From Gemmatimonadota bacterium (GTDB lineage Bacteria; Gemmatimonadota; Gemmatimonadetes; Gemmatimonadales; Gemmatimonadaceae): DNA of 64,000 nucleotides. The position numbers were made by a program, and so were the translations under genes. The DNA is taken from the NCBI GenBank assembly GCA_016714015.1, contig JADJNZ010000001.1, forward strand, positions 1,419,593 through 1,483,592, in the 5' to 3' direction. A model generated the notes under the pieces. The model was not told where the DNA came from. It made no database searches and saw only the letters and a list, made by a program, of their open reading frames with translations. This document shows positions 59,401 to 64,000 of this stretch, one piece after another; within the stretch, counting starts at the first letter, position 1, and each line of letters begins with the position of its first letter.

Positions 59401-61790
59401 GCGTCACCCTCGCCGCGACGGGCACGAACACGCTCACGCAGCCCTCCGATACCACTGATGCGTCCGGTGAGATCACCGGCACGCTCGCGTCGACGCAGGC
59501 TGGTAACAAGGTCGTCACCGCCACGATCGGCGCGGTGACCGTCACCCAGACCGCCACGGTCACCGTGACGGCCGCCGCCGTCGACGCCGCGCAGTCCACC
59601 GTCGCCGTCTCCGACGCGACGATCGCCGCCGGCACCGGCACCTCGACGGTCACCGTCACCGCGCGCGACCAGTACGGCAACGCCGTGCCTGGTGCGACGG
59701 TCCTCATCGCGGCGACCGGGTCGAACAACACGATCACGCAGCCGAGCGGCGTGACCGACGCCAGCGGTGTCGCGACCGGCGGCTTCGCGTCGACCACGAG
59801 CGAGGCCAAGACCATCTCCGCCACCGCGGCCGGCGTCGCGATCACGCAGACGCAGGTGGTGACCGTCGTGCCTGACGTCGCGTCGGGCGCGCAGTCGAGC
59901 GTCGCCGTCTCCGCCGCGAGCTTCGTCGCCGGGGATGCCGGCATCACCGTGACCGTGACCGCGCGCGATGGCAGCGGCAATCCGGTGAGCGGGGTCAGCG
60001 TCGTGGTCTCCGCGACGGGCACCGGCAACACCATCACCGGCCCGGCCACCACCACCGACGCGAACGGCGTCGCCACCGCGACGCTCACCTCGACCGGCGC
60101 CGGCGCGAAGACCGTCTCGGCGACGGTGAACGGCGTCGCGGTCACGCAGACCCAGGCCGTGACCGTTGCGCCGGCCGCGGTCGATGGCGCGACTTCAATA
60201 GTCGTCGCGGCACCCAACTCGCTCAGCGCCGACGGCGGTGCGAGCACCGTCACGGTCACCGCGCGCGATGCGTTCGGCAACGCCGTGAGCGGCGAGACCG
60301 TCACGCTCGCCGCGTCCGGCGCGGGCAACACCCTCACGCAGCCGGTCGGGACCACCGACGCGAACGGCGAGGCCACCGGGTCCCTGAGTTCCACCGCGAG
60401 CGGCGAGAAGGTCGTCTCGGCGACCATCGGCGCCGTCGCGGTCACGCAGACCGACACCGTCACCGTCGCACCGGGCACCGTCTCGGCCGCGACCTCGACC
60501 GTCGCCGCTCTGCCGACCACGCTCACCGCCGGGTCGGGCTCGAGCACCATCACCATCACGGCGCGCGACGCCAACGGCAACGTGCTCCCCGGCGCGACGG
60601 TGACGCTCGCCGTCAGCGGCGGTGGGGCGACCCTGACGCAGCCGGCGGCCGTCACCGACGGCAACGGCGTCACGACCGGTTCGCTCGCTGCGACCACGTC
60701 CGGCGCGAAGGTGGTGACGGCGACCGTCAACGGCGTCGAGATCACGCAGACCGCGACGGTCACCGTCGGCGCGGGCGCGGTCTCGGCTGCCAACACCACC
60801 GTCAGCGCCGACGTCACCACGCTCACGGCGGGCGCGGGATCGAGCACGATCACCGTGACAGCGCGCGACGCGAACAACAACGTGATCGCCGGCCTCGCCG
60901 TCGTGCTCGCCGCGACCGGTGACGGGAACACCGTCACGCAGCCCGTCGCCGTCACCGACGCCAACGGGGTCGCGACCGGGTCGGTCAGCTCGACGGGGGC
61001 GGGGAGCAAGACCGTCTCCGCGACCGTGGACGGCACGCCGATCACGCAGACCGTCGGACTCACCGTCACCGCGGCCGCGCTGTCGGACACGGCATCGCGC
61101 GTCGTCGCGTCGGTGGCCGACTTCGTCGCGGGCGGCGGCGCGAGCGTGACCTTCACCGCGCGCGACGCCTTCGGGAATCCGCTCGAAGGTCTCCCCGTGA
61201 CGTTCGCGGTCTCGGGGACCGGCAACACGCTCACACAGCCGGCCGCCGCCACCGACGCCGCCGGGCAGACGACCGGCAGCTTCACGTCCACGGACGCGGG
61301 ACAGAAGATCATCACCGCGACGATCGACGGCACCGTCATCGTGCATGCCGACACGGTCGTCGTGACCGCCGGGGCGATCGACGCGGCGACCTCGACCGTC
61401 ACCGCCTCGCCCACGTCGATCAGCGCCGATGGCGGCGCGAGCACGATCACCGTCACCGCGCGCGATGCGAACGGCAACCCCGTCGCCGGTGCGCCGGTCG
61501 CCGGCGACTCCGGCATGCACGAGCATGCGGTGCGCGAGGTGAGGCGACGGCAGGTCGCCTACCGGGACAAGATCTCCGTGACCAGGCACGCGGTCACACA
61601 GGGTCACCGTCACGGGGCGCGCTCTCCCACCAACTGCCCTCACCGTCTCCACCGACACGGGGGAGGCCGACGGGGAGTCAGCACGGTCACCGTCACCGCG
61701 CTCGACCAGCCGGAGGTGGGTGGGGCGGGGCGGCGGCGTGGCGCGGGCCCGGCTCGCCACCAAGCGCCACACGCCGGCGGGGGGACCTGA
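50481..61790 (+). CDS. Giant exported Ig-like (Big_1/invasin-type) repeat protein, first part
   Basis: Start is GTG 50481 with GGAGG 8 nt upstream. The frame is open for 3769 residues, but only residues up to about 3673 (base 61499) keep the repeat pattern. The leader ends SSLTTC at residue 27, a possible lipidation site. Then come a beta-sandwich region (about 45-135) and a PPC-like region (about 137-255). Two fibronectin-III-like modules (about 262-490, each ending YRW-x2-RAVD-x-TGRASAW) and nine varied Ig-like modules (about 493-1432) follow. Next is a uniform array of 100-residue Big_1-like domains (TITVTARDANGNPVAGATVVLAATGTGNTLTQP). It is probably an adhesin or surface fibre. After 61500 the frame leaves the pattern. 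Confidence 0.85.
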   Translation: MTGVSLKARRRVASLAVLLAASSLTTCRLDDLLTPGEIGALAATPTELADSALAGSTALRQYDVALRVDGTGERLRFAVAAELGSSWIVLGPATGTAPGTYSLSVDPTGLAVGEYVDTIRFTAEGPDAKQLRVPVRFKLLPCTVTDLGALPASVNGTLSTADCASPRFTDRFARRYRITALANDSITVQLGSTAFGPSVAIERVGTPAPLATSTTCSVATAAACVRYLHLATAGDYIIEATTNGARATGAFTLSASRPRPPTAPASLAQLTTAPPVTPVALAGTLSATQLTLQAAVSDPDGDSLRLEVELRPIGNALTGTATHTSALGIGTLAVTATSLADGTAYRWRTRAVDVTGRASAWTEFGGNAVDAPDFTVAVPEAPGVPTGLAQRKDDGVTDIALGGTTDESVVRLGATVTDNDPTDQIRLEVEVRPLGQALTNTATASSIPVTSGTFAVVAVSGLVDDVGYRWQVRAVDQTGRASAWVRFSPSGETFRVALPPTQLAFVVGPSTAAAGAAIGPAVQVAARDAGGATLTSYTGPITIALGDNPESAALTGTLTTSAVAGVATFADLRLDRAGTGYTFIASANAGALTTESDPFSIGAGSAQTLAFTVGPSAAVAGASLSPAIVVSARDAFGNVATGFNGSVSLALGANGAGATLLGTTTVVAVNGIATFGTVRVERAAAGLTLVASAGGFTDATSAAFTVSAASATTLRFTSAPSTTASAGVPFATQPVVVLDDQFGNRVATAGVVVTAAVASGTGATLANAQATTDATGTATFSGLTITGPSGAYTLAFAASGLTGVSSGSITLAAGGPARLALATAPSPTVTNGAAFPVAPVVRLEDAAGNVVAQAGVAVAVALASGAPALSGTPTVLTDANGQASFTDLVLTGATGARTLAFSAAGLAGVTSGAISVIAGSATEMLAVAGDGQSATAGSAVAIAPSVRVRDESQNPVAGVDVTFAVTSGGGSIVPAATVTTDANGLATLTSWTLGASVGTNTLEASVAGLTGSPVLFTATGTAGGATQLAISGGDNLTGPVGTTLGTAHEVRVTDANGNPVAGVSITWAAVGGGSVAPLASVTDADGRATAVRTLGGTAGAQTTTASTTIGGGPMSVTFTVTATVGGATQMALAGGDLQVDSVGSTLATPLAVVVRDALNNPVPGVLISWAVVDGGGSVAPATSTTDAAGIATASWTLGTTTSATDSTQLARASGVGSPVNFVATSRPGGVSVAQTTVAVSPASVAASRGTPATVTVTARDRFGNMVPGRTVSLSANGVGNTIAQPAAVTGANGITTGAIGATASGVRTIVASVDGLTVTQQPTLLVTAAPASAVVFTSVPATAVSGASLTPAPEVGVVDSLGNRNFTFVGAITLGLAVNPVSGTLSGTLTRNAIAGIATFPGLALDRAGAGYVLVATSAGLNGATSGAIDVTAGGVSAARSLLTVSTGTLVAGLDTATITVTARDAADNPVAGATVTLAATGAASALEQPLAVTDANGVATGRVSATLSGAHTISATIGAVAVTQTQVVTVAPAAASGTLSTLTALPTTISAGGQTSTVTVTARDAFGNVIPGATVVLAATGAGNTIVQPGATDANGQATGTLASTAAGTKTVTATVNGTPLIASVDVVIGAGAVSSAASTIAIAPDTIIAGGAASTVTVTARDANGNPIAGATVVLASTGTGNTITQPVGVTDANGVATGTIAATASGSRSISATIGGTAVTATATLVVRPGAVSPSLSTLSLDATSTAAGAAAIAITATARDANGNVIPGLAVTFAATGTGNTLTQPAALTDVNGRASGAIASTDAGVKTVSATIDGVPVTQTADLTVSAGAVSAAQSSLVAAPDTLSADGGASTITVTARDASGNPIAGLAVVLDATGTGNTLTQPVAVTDANGVATGTLASTAAGAKVITATVDGTAIDQADTVTVTAGAVAAGTSTVVALPDTLSADGGASTITVTARDANGNPVAGRTVVLAATGTGNTLTQPVAVTDANGVATGALAATGAGAKVVTATIDGTPVTASDTVVVTPGAFSATLSTIATSTPTISAAVGSATITVTAHDANGNAIPGLAVVLAATGTGNSLTQPAAVTDANGVATGSLSSTVSEAKTVSATVGAVALVATTTVTVVPDAVSAAQSTVSVAPGTISADGETATVTVTARDASGNPVAGVSVAISATGSGNTIVQPVGTTGATGVATGTISATATGARTVSATVNGVTVTQTAALTVAPGAVSASVSTVSADPASITAGGAPSTVTVTARDANGNVIPSLAVTFTATGSGNTLTQPAATTDASGIATGSFTSTAAGAKVVVATVGGVELTLRDTVTVTAAALSTTTSTIVATPSALTAGTGDASIAVTVRDAFNNPVAGVTVVLAATGTGNTLTQPAAVTDADGLATGSFASTGAGLKELSATLDGQALVARDTIIVDAAGVSTSLSSIVATPDSISADGAASTITVTARDAFGNVVAGASVVLAATGTGNTLTQPAAVTDANGVATGSLTSTAVGSKVVTATVAGAALVPTDTVIVVPGAISAATSTVAAAPATIAADGGASTVTVTARDANGNLIPGATVVLAATGTGNTLTQPATVTDANGVTTGSLSSTSAGAKVVSATIGGVGVTQTDTVTVTAGNVSAALSTVAGAQSTSIAGAAATTVTVTARDASGNPVAGVVVTLAATGAGNTLTQPVGLTDANGVATGAITSTATGDKVVTATIDGVVATQTFTFAVTPDAVAAATSSVAAAPTSITAGGAGSTITVTARDEFGNVVPGATVVLAATGTGNTVTDPAAVTDANGQATGTVASTVAGTKTVSATIDGVAVTATVDLTVTAGAVDAALSTVAAAPGTLSADGGASTITITARDANGNPIAGQAVTLAATGSGNTLTQPVGVTDANGQITGAISSTGAGTKTITATIGATVVTQTAEVVVAAGAVTAAQSTVSAAPTSIVAGGAASTITVTARDQHGNAVSGASVTLAATGTNTLTQPSDTTDASGEITGTLASTQAGNKVVTATIGAVTVTQTATVTVTAAAVDAAQSTVAVSDATIAAGTGTSTVTVTARDQYGNAVPGATVLIAATGSNNTITQPSGVTDASGVATGGFASTTSEAKTISATAAGVAITQTQVVTVVPDVASGAQSSVAVSAASFVAGDAGITVTVTARDGSGNPVSGVSVVVSATGTGNTITGPATTTDANGVATATLTSTGAGAKTVSATVNGVAVTQTQAVTVAPAAVDGATSIVVAAPNSLSADGGASTVTVTARDAFGNAVSGETVTLAASGAGNTLTQPVGTTDANGEATGSLSSTASGEKVVSATIGAVAVTQTDTVTVAPGTVSAATSTVAALPTTLTAGSGSSTITITARDANGNVLPGATVTLAVSGGGATLTQPAAVTDGNGVTTGSLAATTSGAKVVTATVNGVEITQTATVTVGAGAVSAANTTVSADVTTLTAGAGSSTITVTARDANNNVIAGLAVVLAATGDGNTVTQPVAVTDANGVATGSVSSTGAGSKTVSATVDGTPITQTVGLTVTAAALSDTASRVVASVADFVAGGGASVTFTARDAFGNPLEGLPVTFAVSGTGNTLTQPAAATDAAGQTTGSFTSTDAGQKIITATIDGTVIVHADTVVVTAGAIDAATSTVTASPTSISADGGASTITVTARDANGNPVAGAPVAGDSGMHEHAVREVRRRQVAYRDKISVTRHAVTQGHRHGARSPTNCPHRLHRHGGGRRGVSTVTVTALDQPEVGGAGRRRGAGPARHQAPHAGGGT

Positions 61791-61813
61791 CCGCTCGCCG
61801 ACCTGGGAGCGCG
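61500..61813 (+). pseudogene. Indel-rich, frame-shifting patch in the repeat array
   Basis: The repeat landmark AGCAC occurs at 61440, 61680 and 61826, spacings of 240 and 146 nt instead of 300 and 300. The missing 214 nt is not a multiple of three and moves the array from the frame of base 50481 to the frame of base 61814. Short recognisable pieces (GAGGCGACGG, GACAAGATCTC, GTCACCGTCAC) are in the right order but separated by many small insertions and deletions. The original frame ends at TGA 61788-61790. Either a true lesion or a consensus/assembly error. Confidence 0.8.
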
Positions 61814-64000
61814 GATGGTGGCGCGAGCACGATCACCGTCACCGCCCGTGATGCGAGCGGCAACCCCGTCGCCGGGGCGACCGTCGTGATCGCCGCGGGC
61901 GGCGCCGGCAACACCGTCACGCAGCCGGCCGCCGTCACTGACGCCAATGGCGAGGCGACGGGCAGCGTCGCGTCGACCGTCGTCGGTGACAAGGAGATCT
62001 CGGCCACCATCGACGGCACGCCGGTCACCGACACCGCGACGGTCACCGTCACGGTCGGCGCGCTCTCCACCGCGGCGTCCACGCTCACGCTCTCTGCCGA
62101 CGCGCTCAGTGCCGACGGCGGCACCAGCTCGGTCACCGTCACCGCGCTCGATCAGAACGGCAACCCGATCAGCGGCCTGACGGTCGTGCTCGCCGCCACC
62201 GGCACCGGCAATACCATCATCCAGCCGCCGACCGTGACCGACGTGAACGGCCAGGCCGCTGGTCTCTTCTCGTCCACGGGCGCCGGCGCGCACGTCATCA
62301 GCGCCACCATCGATGCCACGCCGATCACGGCGATCGACACGGTGGTGGTGACGCCGGGTGCGGTCTCCGACGCGGCCTCCACGGTCGCGATCTCGCCGTC
62401 GTCGATCACTTCCGGCGGCTCGACGACCGTGACCGTCACGGCCCTCGACGCGAACGGCAATCCGGTCGCGGGCCAGACGGTCACGATCGCCGCCACGGGC
62501 GCCGACGCGGTCGTCACGCAGCCCCTCGCCGTCACCGACGCCGCCGGCGTTGCCACCGGCTCGGTGAGCGCCACCGTCGTCGGCAGCAAGACGATCTCGG
62601 CGACCATCGGCGCGACGGCGGTCACGCAGACGCAGGACCTCACGGTCACCGCGGCCGCCGTCTCCGCGGCGACCTCCACCGTGTCGGCGTCCCCCACCGC
62701 GATCAGCGCCGACGGCGGCACGAGCACGATCACCGTCACCGCGCGCGATGCGAGCAACAACCCCGTGGTCGGCGCGACGGTGGTCATCGCCGCGACCGGA
62801 GTCGACAACACGATCACGCAGCCGCTCGCGGTCACCGACGCCAACGGCGAGGCGACCGGCACCGTCGCGTCGACCGCCGTCGGCGACAAGGCGATCTCGG
62901 CGACCATCGATGGCACGCCCGTCACCGACACCGCGACGGTGACGGTCATCGCCGGCGCGCTCTCCACCACCGTGTCAACGCTCACGGTCTCCGACGACAC
63001 CCTCAGTGCCGACGGCGGCGCGAGCACCATCACCATCACCGCGCTCGATGACTACGGCAATCCGATCAGTGGTCGGAGCGTCGTGCTCGCCGCGACCGGC
63101 ACGGGGGTCTCGCTGACCCAGCCGGCAGGCGTCACCGATGCGGCAGGTCAGGTGACCGGCACGTTCGCCTCGACCGCCGCCGGATCGCACACCGTGAGCG
63201 CGACGATCGACGGCGATGCGATCACCGCGACCGCCGACATCGTCATCGTGCCGGGCGCGGTCTCCGCGGCGCAGACGCTCGTCGACGCCTCGCCCACGTC
63301 GATCACGAGCGACGCGGAGGTGAGCACCATCACCGTGACCGCGCGTGACGCGAACGACAACCCGATCCCCGGCGCGACCGTCGTGCTCGCGGCGACCGGC
63401 GCCGGCAATGCGATCACGCAGCCCGCGGGCACCACCAACGCGAGCGGCGTCGCGGCCGGCTCGCTCGCGTCGACGGCCGTCGGTGCCAAGGTCGTCTCGG
63501 CGACCGTCAACGGCGTCGCGATCACCGCGGAGCCGACCGTCACGGTGACCGTCGGGGTGGTCAGCGCGGGCGTCTCGACGCTCGTCGCCGACTCGGCCAC
63601 GCTCGCGGCCGGCGGCGGGAGCACGATCATCACGGTGACCGCGCGCGATGCCGGCGGCAATCCGATCGAGGGTGCGACGGTGGTGCTCGCGGCGACGGGG
63701 ACGGGCAATACCCTCACGCAGCCGGCGATCACCACCGGCGCTGATGGGACCGCGACCGGAACCCTCAGCTCCACCGACCCGGGCGCGAAGGTCATCACCG
63801 CGACCATCGACGGCACGCCGGTCACGCAGGATGCGACGGTCACCGTCGTGATCGGCCCGCCGTCGCTCGCGACGAGCCAGGTGACCGTCTCCGCCGCCAC
63901 CATGACCACCGACGAGTCGGTCACCGTCACCGTGCAGCTGCGCGATATCGCCGGCAACGCGCTCTCGACCTCGGGCGGCACCGTGGCGCTCGCCACCACC
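61814..64000 (+). CDS. Giant Ig-like repeat protein, continuation in shifted frame (partial)
   Basis: From base 61814 the frame encodes DGGASTITVTARDASGNPVAG and continues without a stop through seven more 100-residue Ig-like units to the window end. Units here include ALDQNGNPISG and ARDASNNPVVG variants. There is no start codon context of its own; it is the downstream part of the same gene. The C terminus, and any surface anchor or secretion signal, lies beyond the window. If the patch at 61500-61813 is an assembly error, this and the preceding part form one protein of more than 4500 residues. Confidence 0.8.

Larger units (their letters stand above)
54780..64000 (+). repeat. Tandem array of about 32 units of 300 nt
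   Basis: The segment encoding AST(I/V)TVTARD recurs at 55446, 56046, 56346, 57246, 57846, 58146, 58746, 59046 and 59346, exact multiples of 300 nt, and then at 60243, 60543 and 60843. A few units are 297 nt. Counting every copy of this motif gives 32 up to the window end, 23 before base 61500, two shortened inside the damaged patch and seven after. Neighbouring units share long near-identical DNA stretches, consistent with recombination or gene conversion within the array. No direct-repeat/spacer pattern of a CRISPR is present. Confidence 0.9.

Noticed and set aside
54780..64000. CRISPR-like regular repeats
   Set aside because: The period is about 300 nt, the units are fully coding, and no short identical repeats with unique spacers are present.
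1..64000. tRNA, rRNA, insertion sequence or prophage
   Set aside because: No tRNA-like cloverleaf, transposase, integrase or terminal inverted repeats were recognised in the intergenic gaps, most of which are under 200 nt.

Overview
The window is a GC-rich bacterial chromosome segment, densely coded on both strands. I infer a Gemmatimonadota-like organism, possibly an acidobacterial relative. The clues are an 'orphan' ADOP-type FtsX permease paired with a PadR regulator, a CBM9/DUF5916 outer-membrane protein, many secreted peptidases and amidohydrolases, six-bladed propeller proteins, paired WYL regulators, and many genes that appear to be transcribed without a leader. No rRNA, tRNA, prophage, insertion sequence or CRISPR array was seen.

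Layout. 0-2.4 kb: edge of a restriction-modification island, with the 3' end of a Vsr-like mismatch endonuclease facing a Sau3AI/MutH-type restriction enzyme and a DUF3883 nuclease-like protein. 2.5-5.2 kb: two uncharacterised co-transcribed genes and an ADP-ribosylglycohydrolase. 5.4-10.1 kb: a CBM9/DUF5916 protein and an operon of a MerR regulator with a von Willebrand A protein. 10.1-13.8 kb: a defence/stress cluster of Phd-PIN, MazE-MazF-like and an AbiEii-like nucleotidyltransferase with a small partner, interrupted by an APC amino-acid permease. 13.8-19 kb: Tex, divergent from a PafB-PafC-like WYL pair, then an HTH-nucleotidyltransferase regulator. 19-25.4 kb: a secreted (R/E/D)-heptad repeat protein, an S9 dipeptidyl peptidase, and a PadR-ADOP pair bracketed by two identical 33-nt palindromic repeats. 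25.4-33.8 kb: cysteine-synthase-like enzyme, secreted EEP nuclease/phosphatase, group II PLP decarboxylase, MFS exporter, MATE exporter and a solitary molybdopterin oxidoreductase. 33.9-40 kb: AddB-AddA recombination nuclease. 40-50.3 kb: GH43-like enzyme, secreted unknowns, amidohydrolase with class-V aminotransferase-like protein, DUF885-like metallopeptidase, DUF1801/YdeI protein and an alkaline-phosphatase-superfamily protein. 50.5-64 kb: one giant secreted immunoglobulin-like repeat protein that runs off the window.

The giant gene has a diverse N-terminal part followed by about 32 units of almost exactly 300 nt (100 residues) each. The array is broken near 61.5-61.8 kb by an indel-rich patch that changes the frame. 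It is either a real lesion or an assembly error.

Regulation. At least ten genes have a TA(G/C)NTT hexamer only 6-10 nt before the start codon, several with a TTGACA-like box 17 nt further upstream. This indicates widespread leaderless or near-leaderless transcription. Palindromic operators sit in the promoters of the MerR, Phd, MazE-like, HTH-nucleotidyltransferase and PadR genes, consistent with autoregulation.
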